From positions 6,936 to 70,935 of the forward strand of contig JBEKCS010000010.1 in assembly GCA_050014755.1 (NCBI GenBank): a stretch of DNA of 64,000 nt, in the 5' to 3' direction. The notes beneath the pieces are model-generated. The model searched no databases, was not told where the DNA came from, and saw only the letters and a list, made by a program, of their open reading frames with translations. The position numbers were made by a program, and so were the translations under genes. Source of the stretch: Bog-756 sp050014755 (GTDB lineage Bacteria; Actinomycetota; Acidimicrobiia; Acidimicrobiales; RAAP-2). Shown in pieces: positions 27,827-36,715 of the stretch. Within the stretch, counting starts at the first letter, position 1. Every line of letters begins with the position of its first letter.

Positions 27827-29389
27827 ATGCTGCACACCGAGCCTGCCAGACGACGCATCCCGAGCCGTCGGACCCGGCTGTCCCTCCTGGTCGTCCTGTC
27901 CACCCTGGCCATGCTCACCTCGATCGGCGCGCCGGTCGAGGCCCATGCGTCCCCCCAACCAGCGAACCGGACGGTGTCGGCGTACTGGGTTGCGGCCAGC
28001 GACGGGGGTATCTTCGCCTTCGGCGGCGCACCCTTCCTCGGTTCGATGGGCGGAACGCATCTCAACGACCCGTTGGTCGGCATCGCCGCCACGTCGCCCA
28101 CCGACAGCAACGGCTACCGGGAGGTGGCCAGCGACGGCGGCATCTTCTCTTTCGGGGACGCCCGCTTCTACGGATCGACCGGGAACATCCAGCTGAACCG
28201 CCCGGTCGTCGGCATGGCGGCGACGACCGACGGCAAGGGGTACTGGCTGGTGGCCGCCGACGGCGGGATCTTCGCCTACGGCGACGCCCGCTTCTACGGA
28301 TCGATGGGGGGCGAGCCGCTCAACCAGCCCATCGTCGGGATGGCGACCACGGCGGACGACAAGGGGTACTGGCTGGTGGCCGCCGACGGCGGGATCTTCG
28401 CCTTCGGCGACACCCACTTCTACGGATCGGCGGGGAACCTCCAGCTGCAGAAGCCCGTGGTCAGCATGGCCACCACCCGCGACCACCGGGGGTACTGGCT
28501 GGTGGCCTCCGACGGCGGGGTCTTCGCCTACGGCGACGCCGGCTTCTACGGCTCCCTCGGCAACGTGCCCCAGTCGCAGCCCATCGTCTCGATGACCGCC
28601 ACGGCCAACGGCGGCGGGTACTGGTTCACCAACTCCAACGGGGCGGTCACGGCGTTCGGGGACGCAACCTACTGGGGATCGACGCCCCAGGTGCTCGCCG
28701 CCCCGGTGGTCGCCATGGCCCAGGCGACGGGAAACGGCTCCTTCACCAGCTCCTTGTTCCCGGCGGGCAGCTACGGCTACGACATCTCCAACTGGCAGTG
28801 CGGTAACTACCCCCCCTCACCCCACACCATCGGGATCGTCCAGGTCGAGGGCGCGTCCTTCGGCGCCACCAACCCGTGCCTCGCCGGCGAGGCGGCCTGG
28901 GCCGGGGCCGGGCTCAACCTCTATGTCTTCTTGACCTACGGGTTGGCGGCGAGCTCCGGGGATCCGGCGTGCGGGTCGTCGGAGCCGTGCAACTTCGGCT
29001 TCAACGCCGGGATCGACGCATTCCAGAAGGCCCGGGCAGCCGGCGTCAACACCAACGTGCCCTGGTGGCTCGACGTGGAGACCGTCTACTCGCCCCTGCC
29101 GGCGTGGTCGCCGAACCAGGTGGCCAACGCCCAGGTGATCCAGGGGGCCATCGACGCCCTCCACGCCGAAGGGCTGAACAGCGTGGGTATCTATGCCAGC
29201 CCCGGCGTCTGGCCCGGGATCGTCGGGTACAACTACCAGCCCCAGGTGCCCTACTGGGCCGCGGACTACGGGCCACCTCCGGCGCAGACCTGCACCGACG
29301 TCCAGGATCTCTGGTCGGGACTCCCCTCGGGGCCGGTGGAGATCGTGCAGTACGCCTCGAACACCTACGACGACGACTACGCCTGCTGA
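27827..29389 (+). CDS. Secreted protein: six propeller-like repeats plus GH25/DUF1906-like domain
   Basis: 520 residues. A signal peptide (basic start, LSLLVVLSTLAML, cleavage probably after VEAHA) predicts secretion. Residues of about 50-310 hold six repeats of some 44 residues with the pattern GYWLVAADGGIFAYGDARFYGS, trimmed here to YWLVAxDGGIFAYGDA, the first and last units diverged; this looks like a beta-propeller. The C-terminal 200 residues resemble a GH25-type lysozyme barrel: YDISNWQ, PWWLDVET (D and E as candidate catalytic acids), GIYASPGVW, PYWAADYG and the final VQYASNTYDDDY. Two Cys pairs may form disulphides. A likely role is cell-wall binding or remodelling. TGGAGG precedes ATG 27827. 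The upstream gap 27640-27826 shows nothing certain. Confidence 0.88.
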   Translation: MLHTEPARRRIPSRRTRLSLLVVLSTLAMLTSIGAPVEAHASPQPANRTVSAYWVAASDGGIFAFGGAPFLGSMGGTHLNDPLVGIAATSPTDSNGYREVASDGGIFSFGDARFYGSTGNIQLNRPVVGMAATTDGKGYWLVAADGGIFAYGDARFYGSMGGEPLNQPIVGMATTADDKGYWLVAADGGIFAFGDTHFYGSAGNLQLQKPVVSMATTRDHRGYWLVASDGGVFAYGDAGFYGSLGNVPQSQPIVSMTATANGGGYWFTNSNGAVTAFGDATYWGSTPQVLAAPVVAMAQATGNGSFTSSLFPAGSYGYDISNWQCGNYPPSPHTIGIVQVEGASFGATNPCLAGEAAWAGAGLNLYVFLTYGLAASSGDPACGSSEPCNFGFNAGIDAFQKARAAGVNTNVPWWLDVETVYSPLPAWSPNQVANAQVIQGAIDALHAEGLNSVGIYASPGVWPGIVGYNYQPQVPYWAADYGPPPAQTCTDVQDLWSGLPSGPVEIVQYASNTYDDDYAC

Positions 29390-29390
29390 C

Positions 29391-29457
29391 CCCCGATCAG
29401 CCCGTCCCCGATCAGCCCGTCCCCGATCAGACCGGGGGGCTGATCGGAACGGGCGGC
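29391..29457. terminator. Tandem and inverted repeats forming a convergent terminator
   Basis: Three direct copies of CCCCGATCAG (two followed by CCCGT) and one inverted copy (CTGATCGG) lie between convergent genes. The last direct copy and the inverted copy form a hairpin around GGGG; earlier copies could pair instead. No U-tract, so termination could work by structure alone in either direction. Confidence 0.5.
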
Positions 29458-29458
29458 G

Positions 29459-30331
29459 TCAGCCGATCCGTTCTCCGGCGCCGATGCCCATCCACGCCCG
29501 TCCCGACGTGGTCGGCGACCGGGTGTCGCCTCCGATCCCCTCGGACCCGAGGTGGTGCGCCCCGTCGTTGTAACCGATCAGCTTCCACCGTCCTCCGTCG
29601 ACCTCCCAGGTGGTCAGCGACGCGTGCTGGGTGCGGAGCTGCATGCGTGCCCCGGCCAGGCCGTCGACCACCGGCGTCTTGGCCAGCAGCGACGCCTCGA
29701 CCACCCCGGCATGGCAGACCACCACCACCAGCTCGCCGGGGTGGCGGCCGGCCACACCGTCGAGGTTGTCCGCCACCCGGTTCACGAACCCGGTCCAGCT
29801 CTCCCCGCCCGGGGCGATGGGCCGACCGGGGTCGGTGTCCCAGTCGGGGTTCCCATACCGATCGCTGAACTCCGCCCAGTCGAGCCCGTCGGCCTCGCCC
29901 GGATGGAGCTCACAGAGGCCGCACTCCTCGACGACGTCCGGGGGCTCCCCCATCACGCCGTCGACGTCGACCCCGGCCAGTGCCGGGGCCAGGAGCTCGG
30001 CCGTCTCGACGGCACGGGGCAGGACGCTGGCGTACAGCGCACCGGCGCCGGCCAACTCCCCGGTCTCCGTGAGACGGTCCCGGAGCACGACCACCTGGGC
30101 TCGACCCCGGTCGGTGAGGCCCTGGCAGCCGATCGGACCGCCGCACACCCCCGACACGTTGCACACCGCCTCGCCATGGCGGACCAGCACGATGGTGGTG
30201 GCCGTCGGCGCATCGGGCGCCACGGTCCGGATGCCCGACGGTGGCTCGGGCGACGGGCCTTCGGGGGCACCGGTGCCGGCCCCGGTCAACGTGTCGAATC
30301 CGCCCCCGAACGCCCGGTCGGCACCGTTCAC
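29459..30331 (-). CDS. Histidine phosphatase family protein
   Basis: 290 residues. The phosphoglycerate-mutase-like motif VLVRHGE (nucleophile His) is near residue 50, and the second catalytic His is in VVCHAGVVEASL. Other conserved parts are LTDRGRAQVVVLRDRL and YASVLPRAVETAELL. The first 45 residues are a poorly conserved Gly/Pro-rich lead. The substrate is unknown. The start is GTG 30331, overlapping the vWA gene stop as GTGA, so it is the last gene of the proA-moxR-vWA transcript. Confidence 0.88.
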   Translation of the reverse strand: MNGADRAFGGGFDTLTGAGTGAPEGPSPEPPSGIRTVAPDAPTATTIVLVRHGEAVCNVSGVCGGPIGCQGLTDRGRAQVVVLRDRLTETGELAGAGALYASVLPRAVETAELLAPALAGVDVDGVMGEPPDVVEECGLCELHPGEADGLDWAEFSDRYGNPDWDTDPGRPIAPGGESWTGFVNRVADNLDGVAGRHPGELVVVVCHAGVVEASLLAKTPVVDGLAGARMQLRTQHASLTTWEVDGGRWKLIGYNDGAHHLGSEGIGGDTRSPTTSGRAWMGIGAGERIG

Positions 30332-31821
30332 GCCAGCTCCCCGACGAACCGCTCGAGCTGGCGCAGGGTCCGACACTCGACCACCTCGTCGCAGTGGTTG
30401 GCATACTCACCGACGATCGAGTCGCCCGAATCCCAGTAGGCCCGCGGCTCGGGGTTGAGCCAGTACACGTGGCGGGCCCGGGCCTTGATCTCCTTGACCA
30501 CCCAGGACCCGGACGAGTGGTAGTTGTTGCGCGCGTCGCCCAACAGGAGCACGCTGGTCCGGGGTGTGATCTCCTCGCCCCAGCGCTCCCAGAACACGGT
30601 GAGCGCGTGCCCGTAGTCGGAGTGCCCGTCGACCCAGACCACGTCGGCCTCGGTATTGATGCGGTGCACCGCCTCGGCCGGGTCGTCGACCCCCTCGAAG
30701 AACCCGGTGACCTCGTCGATCCCGTCGATGAACACGAAGCTCCGGACCTTGGAGAACTGGGAGCTGATGGCGTGGACCAGGTGGAGGGTGAACCGGGCGA
30801 AGGAGGCCACCGAGCCGGAGATGTCGGCGATCACGATGATCTCGGGCTTGGACGGACGCGGATAGCGGAACTTGGGGTCGACCGGCACCCCGCCCGTCGA
30901 CAGCGAGTGGCGCACGGTCGATCGGAAGTCGAGTGGCCCCTTCCTTCCGTGGCGGCGTTTCCTGGCCAGGCGGACGGCCAACTTGCGCGACAGCGGGGCC
31001 AACGACCTGCGCAGTGCGACCAGTTCGTCCCGGGTGGCGTGCATGACGTCGATGTCCTCGGGAAGGGGCTTGCGGATCGACCGGGCCAGGACTTCGCTCC
31101 CCCGGTCGGCCACCAGCCGGCGGCGGATCTCGCTCTCGATCTCCTTGCGCAGCTGGTCGATGCGGGCCTGGTACTCGTCGCGCAGCAACCGCTCCTCGAG
31201 CGGGGTGAGGGTGACGTCGGGGCCGGCCTGATCGTGGCCCGAGCCCTGGTTCTGGGCCGAGGTGGCCTGCTTCGCCTGGGCGATCAGCCGCTCCATCACC
31301 TTGTCGAGATCGAGGTTCCGCAGGGTGCGGTAGAGGTAGTAGGTGCCGCCGACCGGTCGGCCGGCCTCCATGCCCCCGTAGCGGCTGACGGCCTGACGGG
31401 CCACGGCCTGGAGCATCGCCGTGTTGGCGCCGAGCAGCGCCTTGTAGAGCATGTCGGCCAGCTCCTCGGGGGTCATGCCCTCACCCCCTCCGCCGCCTTG
31501 TCCCTTGCCCTGACGCCCGCCCTGTCCGGTCAGGTCGGATCCGCCGTCGTCGGCCTCGAGATCCTCGTCGGCGCCCTCGTCGTCGCCGGCGATGGAGTAG
31601 CCCGGGCCCCGCAGCGAGAAGTAGATCTCGAAGGCCGTTTCGTAGGCGGACCAGTGGGTCGACGACTTCACCAGGCTGGCCCCGAGGGTGTACTTGATCG
31701 CCTCGCGGTCCTCGAGCGGCACGTGCTTGAGGGTCTCGGCCGCGTCGAGGTGCTCGGACAGGGACACCGGGATGCCGGCCGCCCGCAGTTCGCCCACGAA
31801 ACCGGTCAGGAGGTCGAGCAC
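30328..31821 (-). CDS. CoxE-like von Willebrand factor A protein
   Basis: 497 residues. Residues of about 290-480 form a vWA domain with the MIDAS motif DISGS (IIVIADISGSVASFARF) and a VWVDGHSDYG segment. The N-terminal part is all-helical and carries a Gly/Gln-rich low-complexity stretch (about 100-130). It is of the CoxE type that works with MoxR AAA ATPases as chaperone pairs for metal-cofactor or complex assembly; the client here is unknown. The start is GTG 31821, 13 bases after the moxR stop; it has no obvious Shine-Dalgarno. The stop overlaps the phosphatase as GTGA. Confidence 0.87.
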   Translation of the reverse strand: MLDLLTGFVGELRAAGIPVSLSEHLDAAETLKHVPLEDREAIKYTLGASLVKSSTHWSAYETAFEIYFSLRGPGYSIAGDDEGADEDLEADDGGSDLTGQGGRQGKGQGGGGGEGMTPEELADMLYKALLGANTAMLQAVARQAVSRYGGMEAGRPVGGTYYLYRTLRNLDLDKVMERLIAQAKQATSAQNQGSGHDQAGPDVTLTPLEERLLRDEYQARIDQLRKEIESEIRRRLVADRGSEVLARSIRKPLPEDIDVMHATRDELVALRRSLAPLSRKLAVRLARKRRHGRKGPLDFRSTVRHSLSTGGVPVDPKFRYPRPSKPEIIVIADISGSVASFARFTLHLVHAISSQFSKVRSFVFIDGIDEVTGFFEGVDDPAEAVHRINTEADVVWVDGHSDYGHALTVFWERWGEEITPRTSVLLLGDARNNYHSSGSWVVKEIKARARHVYWLNPEPRAYWDSGDSIVGEYANHCDEVVECRTLRQLERFVGELA

Positions 31822-31834
31822 GGTCGGTCCCGGA

Positions 31835-32785
31835 TCAGCCCGAGGTGTCCAGGCCGGCCAGCTCCTTGGCCGCCCGGTCGATGTCGGACCGGTACTTGAG
31901 CAGGATGTGCAGGGTGTCCTTGGCCTGCTCGGCGTCGATGGACTCGACACCGAGGACGACCAGGGTCCGGGCCCAGTCCAAGGTCTCGGACACCGACGGG
32001 GCCTTCTTCAGGTCGAGCGAGCGGATCGATCGCACGATGCGGGCCACCTGGTCGGCCAGGGCCTGGCTGATGCCGGGCACCCTGGTCTCGATGATGGCCC
32101 GCTCCCGCTCCATCTGCGGGTAGTCGATGTGCAGGTAGAGGCATCGGCGCTTCAGGGCCTCGGACAGCTCGCGGGTGTTGTTCGAGGTGAGGAACACCAG
32201 CGGGATCTGGTTGGCCCGGACCGTCCCGAGCTCGGGGATCGACACCTGGTACTCGGACAGGATCTCGAGCAGCAGCGCCTCGGTCTCCAATTCGACCCGG
32301 TCGACCTCGTCGATGAGGAGCACCACCGGCTCGGTGGCGGTGATGGCCTCGAGCAGTGGGCGGGTGAGCAGGAACTCCTCGGAGAAGATGTCCTCCTCCA
32401 ACTGTTGCCACGGGGTGCCGGAGTCGGCCTGGATGCGGAGCAGCTGCTTCTTGTAGTTCCACTCGTAGAGGGCCTTGGACTCGTCCAGCCCCTCGTAGCA
32501 CTGGAGGCGGATCAGGCGGCTCCCGGTGAGCCGGGCCACCGACTTGGCCAGCTCGGTCTTGCCCGTGCCGGCCGGCCCCTCGACAAGCACCGGCTTGGCC
32601 AACCGGTCGGCGAGGTACACCACGCCGGAGATCCCGTCGTCGGCCAGGTACGCCACATCGGCCAGGCCGGTGCGCACGGCGTCGATCGAGTCGAACCGGG
32701 GTGGCCCCGCCTCCGGAAACCCCGGGGAGTTCCCCTCGGAGCGTCCGCCGGTGCCCCGGCCCGTGTCGGTCTGGCTGCTGCTCAT
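31835..32785 (-). CDS. MoxR-family AAA+ ATPase
   Basis: 316 residues. Walker A is GPAGTGKTELAKSVA (near residue 70), Walker B VVLLIDEVDR, sensor 1 FLTSNNTRELSEALKRRC with the arginine finger, and a C-terminal lid. MoxR ATPases remodel partner complexes together with vWA proteins, and the next gene is one. ATG 32785 overlaps the proA TGA stop as ATGA, placing moxR in the obgE-proB-proA transcript. Confidence 0.93.
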   Translation of the reverse strand: MSSSQTDTGRGTGGRSEGNSPGFPEAGPPRFDSIDAVRTGLADVAYLADDGISGVVYLADRLAKPVLVEGPAGTGKTELAKSVARLTGSRLIRLQCYEGLDESKALYEWNYKKQLLRIQADSGTPWQQLEEDIFSEEFLLTRPLLEAITATEPVVLLIDEVDRVELETEALLLEILSEYQVSIPELGTVRANQIPLVFLTSNNTRELSEALKRRCLYLHIDYPQMERERAIIETRVPGISQALADQVARIVRSIRSLDLKKAPSVSETLDWARTLVVLGVESIDAEQAKDTLHILLKYRSDIDRAAKELAGLDTSG

Positions 32786-34038
32786 GTACGTACCTGGCCT
32801 GTTCCTGTGACGATGTAGCGGATCGAGGTGAGCTCGCGGAGGCCCATCGGGCCTCGGGCATGGAGCTTCTGGGTCGAGATGCCTATTTCGGCGCCGAGCC
32901 CGAGCTCGCCGCCGTCGACGAACCGGGTCGAGGCGTTGACCACGACAGCAGCGGCGTCGATCTCGGTGGTGAACCGGCCTGCCGCGGCGATGTCCCGGGT
33001 GACGATGGCCTCCGAGTGTCCCGACCCGTAGCGGGTGATGTGGTCGAGGGCGGCATCGAGGTCCTCGACGGTGGCCACGCTCATGGTGGTGCCCAGGAAC
33101 TCCACCTCGAAGTCCTGCTCGGTGGCGACCCCGATGCCCGGCAGGACGGCCCTGGTGGCCTCGTCGCCCAGCAGGGTCACCCCGGACAGGGCTTCGGCGA
33201 TCCGGGGCAGGAACACGGCGGCGACGTCCCGGTGAACGACCAGGGACTCGGCCGCGTTGCATACGCCGGGCCGCTGGGTCTTGGCGTTGACCACGATGGA
33301 CTCGGCCATGTCGAGGTCGGCCGAGGCGTCCACGTAGACGTGGCAGTTCCCGATCCCGTCGACCACGTACGGCACGGTGGCGTGCTCCTCGACCGATGCG
33401 ATGAGCGAGGTGCCGCCCCTCGGGATGAGGCAGTCGATGATCCCCTTCAGCTGCATGAATCCGATCGCCCCGGCACGGGTGGTGTCCTCCACCAGGCAGA
33501 CGGCGTCGACGGGGAGCCCGGCCTTGGCCAAGCCGTCGCGCAGGGCGGTCACCACCACCTGGTTGGTGGAGATGGCCGAGGACGACCCCCGCAGCAGGAC
33601 GGCGTTTCCCGACTTCAGGCACAGTCCGGCGGCGTCACTGGTCACGTTCGGGCGGTTCTCGTAGATGATGCCGACCACTCCGAGGGGGATGCGGACCCGC
33701 TCCACCCGCAGCCCGTTCGGGCGCATCCAGCCCTCCACCACCTCGCCCACCGGGTCGGGCAGGCCGGCCACGTCGCGCAGGCCCTCTGCCATGGCGGCCA
33801 CCCGTCCGGCGTCGAGCCGGAGGCGGTCGAGGGAGGTGTCGTCCGCCCCCTCCGAGACGGCCCGGACCACGTCATCGGCGTTGGCGGCCAGGATCCGTTC
33901 GCACCGGTCCCCGATCAGGTCGGCGGCGAAGCGCAGGGCGTCGTCACGCACGGCCGACGACGAGCGGGCCACCAGACGACCGGCGGCCTTGGCGCGCAGG
34001 CCGAGATCGACGAGGGGCGTGGGGGCACTCGAGGGCAC
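32782..34038 (-). CDS. proA: Glutamate-5-semialdehyde dehydrogenase (gamma-glutamyl phosphate reductase)
   Basis: 418 residues, normal length. ProA reduces gamma-glutamyl phosphate to glutamate semialdehyde with NADPH in proline synthesis. Clear motifs: RIPLGVVGIIYENRPNVTSD, SGNAVLLRGSSSAISTN, the catalytic-Cys region NAKTQRPGVCNAAESL, and C-terminal GLGAEIGISTQKLHARGPMG. GTG 34038 is taken as start; it is 56 bases after proB. The stop overlaps moxR. Confidence 0.96.
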   Translation of the reverse strand: MPSSAPTPLVDLGLRAKAAGRLVARSSSAVRDDALRFAADLIGDRCERILAANADDVVRAVSEGADDTSLDRLRLDAGRVAAMAEGLRDVAGLPDPVGEVVEGWMRPNGLRVERVRIPLGVVGIIYENRPNVTSDAAGLCLKSGNAVLLRGSSSAISTNQVVVTALRDGLAKAGLPVDAVCLVEDTTRAGAIGFMQLKGIIDCLIPRGGTSLIASVEEHATVPYVVDGIGNCHVYVDASADLDMAESIVVNAKTQRPGVCNAAESLVVHRDVAAVFLPRIAEALSGVTLLGDEATRAVLPGIGVATEQDFEVEFLGTTMSVATVEDLDAALDHITRYGSGHSEAIVTRDIAAAGRFTTEIDAAAVVVNASTRFVDGGELGLGAEIGISTQKLHARGPMGLRELTSIRYIVTGTGQVRT

Positions 34039-34094
34039 TGCGCCAGCGTAGTGGCCCCGATTCGACACCCGTGGCCGACGACGGCCGGGGCCGA

Positions 34095-35207
34095 CTATCC
34101 GAGCACGACGAGGTCGTCCCGGTGGACCACCTCGGCGGCCACGTCCTCGGGCAGGTCCTCCGACCGGAGCCCGGCCCATCCGGCCACGTCGGTGGCGGCG
34201 TGGCGGACCAGGCCCTTGGCGAAGACCACACCGTCCGGACCGACCAGTTCGACGGCGTCGTCGACGCCGAAGTCGCCGTGGACCGACACGATGCCGGCCG
34301 GCAGCAGCGACCGGCCCCGCTCGACCAGTGCCTGTCGGGCCCCGGCATCGACCACGATCGATCCGGAGGCGCCGATGGCGAAGGCGATCCACAGCTTCCG
34401 GGCCGGCAGCACCACCTCACGGGGCCGGAAGCGGGTCCCGACTCCCGGGATGCCGGCAGCCACCGAGGCGAGGACCCCGGGGCGGGCGGCGTCGGCGATG
34501 ACCGCCTCGACGCCCGACCACACGGCGATCTTGGCGGCGGCCAGCTTCGACCCCATGCCCCCGCTCCCCACGGCCGAACCCGGACCGCCGGCGATGGCCT
34601 CGAGCTCGTGGTCGATCTCCACCACCTCTTCGATGAGCGAAGCGCCGGCCTCCCGGCGCGGGTCGCCGGTCAACAGTCCGGCGGTGTCGGTGAGGAGGAC
34701 GAGCAGCCCGGCGCCGACCAGATGGGCCACCAGGGCGGCCAGGCGGTCGTTGTCGCCGAATCGGATCTCCTCGTCGGCCACCGCGTCGTTCTCGTTCACC
34801 ACCGGCACCACGCCGAGCTCGAGCAGACGGTCGAGCGTCTGGCGGGCGTGCAGGTACTGGCTCCGGTGGACGAAGTCGAGCGGAGCCAGTAGCACCTGTC
34901 CGGCGGACAGCCCGTGGCGCCCGAGGGCATCGCTCCACACCCGCATGAGCAGGTGCTGGCCCACGGCGGCCACCGCTTGGAGCGTGGCCAGGTCCGACGG
35001 GCGGGGGCGGCCCGCGGACAGACTGGTCCACCCGGCGGTGATGGCGCCCGAGGTCACCACCACCACCCGGTGCCCGGCGGCCCGGGCCTCGGCGACCTCG
35101 GCGGCCAGCTTGTCGATGGCCGCGGTGTCCACCTGGCCGTCGTCGGTGGTGACCGAGGACGTACCGATCTTCACCACCAGGGTGCGGCCGCCGGCGGAGT
35201 GGGGCAT
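34095..35207 (-). CDS. proB: Glutamate 5-kinase with PUA domain
   Basis: 370 residues. ProB phosphorylates glutamate, the committed and feedback-regulated step of proline synthesis. The kinase domain has LVVKIGTSSVTTDDG, VVVTSGAITAGW, VVPVVNENDAVADEEIRFGDND and LLTDTAGLLTGDPR. The C-terminal 90 residues form a PUA domain (LWIAFAIGASGSIVVDAGA). ATG 35207 overlaps the obgE TGA by one base (TGATG), so translation is coupled. Confidence 0.96.
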   Translation of the reverse strand: MPHSAGGRTLVVKIGTSSVTTDDGQVDTAAIDKLAAEVAEARAAGHRVVVVTSGAITAGWTSLSAGRPRPSDLATLQAVAAVGQHLLMRVWSDALGRHGLSAGQVLLAPLDFVHRSQYLHARQTLDRLLELGVVPVVNENDAVADEEIRFGDNDRLAALVAHLVGAGLLVLLTDTAGLLTGDPRREAGASLIEEVVEIDHELEAIAGGPGSAVGSGGMGSKLAAAKIAVWSGVEAVIADAARPGVLASVAAGIPGVGTRFRPREVVLPARKLWIAFAIGASGSIVVDAGARQALVERGRSLLPAGIVSVHGDFGVDDAVELVGPDGVVFAKGLVRHAATDVAGWAGLRSEDLPEDVAAEVVHRDDLVVLG

Positions 35208-36601
35208 CAGCGGTGGCGGCGCCGACTGGCGGGCTGACCGGTGAATTCGGGCTGATCCCGGAACCAGGTGAAGGAGAGCTCGCCGATGTGGACGGTGTCG
35301 CCGTCGCGGGCGCCGGCCTTGGCCAGGGCGCGGTCCACGCCGAGTCGCCGGAGCCGTCCCTGCACGTAGTCGGCGGCCTCGTCGGTGGTGACGTCGTTGA
35401 GGGCGACGGCCCGCTCGGCCACCTTGCCCAGGACGACGAACTCGCCCTCGCCGACCCGCTCGACGGTGAACCCCTCGGGAAGGGGCCGGTGGATGACGAT
35501 GGTCCCGTCGGCCTCGGGCTCGGCCGTGCGCGCCCCCTCCACCATGGTGGCCAGGCGCCCGACCAGGGCCGGGATCCCCTGCCCGGTGACCGCCGAGATG
35601 ACCAGGTCGGGATGGAACGAATGCTCCCCCTCCCCGTGGTCCTCCCGGTGGTCGCCGTCGGCCTCGGCACCGGCGGAGGCCGGCCCGGTCCGGTCGAAGG
35701 TCTCGACCGCCGTCGTCTCGGGCAGGTCCGCCGGCGCCACCATGTCGGCCTTCGATCCCACCACCAGGCGGGGACGGTCGAGCAGCTCGGGCTGGTAGCG
35801 ACGCAACTCGTCGACCAGCACCCGGTGCTGCTCGGCCGGGGACACCCCGGTCACCGGGTCGAGCTCGACCAGGATCACCAGGGCCCGGGCCCGGGTGATG
35901 TGGCGGAGGAATTGGTGGCCGAGGCCCTTGCCCTCGGCCGCTCCCTCCACCAGGCCGGGGATGTCGGCCACGGTGAAGTTCGACTCGTCGTCGGACCGGA
36001 CCACCCCCAGGTGGGGCTCGAGGGTGGTGAACGGGTAGTCGGCGATCTTGGGCTTGGCCGCCGATATCCGCGAGATGAGGGTCGACTTGCCCACGTTGGG
36101 GAAGCCCACGAGGGCCACGTCGGCCACCAGGGCCAGCTCGAGGTTGTACCACTCCTCGTGCCCCTTCTCCCCCTGCTCGGCAAATGTCGGCGCCCGCCGG
36201 TTGTTGGACAGGAAGCTGGCGTTGCCCCGGCCGCCGCGCCCCCCCTCGCCGGCCAGCCACCGGTCGCCCGGATTGGCCAGGTCGGCCAGGATCGTCCCGT
36301 CGGCCCGTCGGGCCCGCGTACCCACCGGCACCGGCACCTCGAGGTCGGCCCCGCGGGCACCGTGCTTCTTCTTGCCTCCGCCATGGCCACCGTTGTCGGC
36401 GCCCCGGTGGGGATGGTCGCGGAACGGGAGCAACGACGACTGGTTGGTGGTGGCCACCAGCCACACGTTGCCGCCGCGGCCCCCGTCGCCGCCGTCGGGG
36501 CCCCCCTTGTCGACGTGGGCCTCCCGCCGCATGGCGACCGCCCCTGCCCCGCCGTCGCCAGCCTTCACGTGGAGTTGTGCCTCGTCGACGAAGCCGGACA
36601 T
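35207..36601 (-). CDS. obgE: GTPase ObgE/CgtA
   Basis: 464 residues. Obg is an essential ribosome-associated GTPase that links 50S assembly with (p)ppGpp and stress. The glycine-rich Obg fold spans about 1-160 (VKAGDGGAGAVAMRREAHV, GGPDGGDGGRGGNVWL). The G domain follows with VGFPNVGKSTLISRI, DIPGLVEGAAEGKGLG and VGSKAD. An OCT domain ends the protein. ATG 36601 has TAGGAT exactly 6 bases upstream, so a leaderless mRNA is likely. It is the first gene of the proline-moxR operon. Confidence 0.97.
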   Translation of the reverse strand: MSGFVDEAQLHVKAGDGGAGAVAMRREAHVDKGGPDGGDGGRGGNVWLVATTNQSSLLPFRDHPHRGADNGGHGGGKKKHGARGADLEVPVPVGTRARRADGTILADLANPGDRWLAGEGGRGGRGNASFLSNNRRAPTFAEQGEKGHEEWYNLELALVADVALVGFPNVGKSTLISRISAAKPKIADYPFTTLEPHLGVVRSDDESNFTVADIPGLVEGAAEGKGLGHQFLRHITRARALVILVELDPVTGVSPAEQHRVLVDELRRYQPELLDRPRLVVGSKADMVAPADLPETTAVETFDRTGPASAGAEADGDHREDHGEGEHSFHPDLVISAVTGQGIPALVGRLATMVEGARTAEPEADGTIVIHRPLPEGFTVERVGEGEFVVLGKVAERAVALNDVTTDEAADYVQGRLRRLGVDRALAKAGARDGDTVHIGELSFTWFRDQPEFTGQPASRRRHR

Positions 36602-36607
36602 GGGACG

Positions 36608-36613
36608 ATCCTA
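36608..36613 (-). promoter_or_regulatory. -10 box for leaderless obgE operon
   Basis: TAGGAT, then 6 bases, then the obgE ATG; no Shine-Dalgarno present. Confidence 0.6.
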
Positions 36614-36715
36614 CCGATCGGGGGTTACCGGCCCCGGAACGGAGCGACGGGTGCAACCGGCGCGTCGGGTGACGATCGCCGGATCAGGAGTGGTGTCGGG
36701 GGGCCGACGCAGTGG

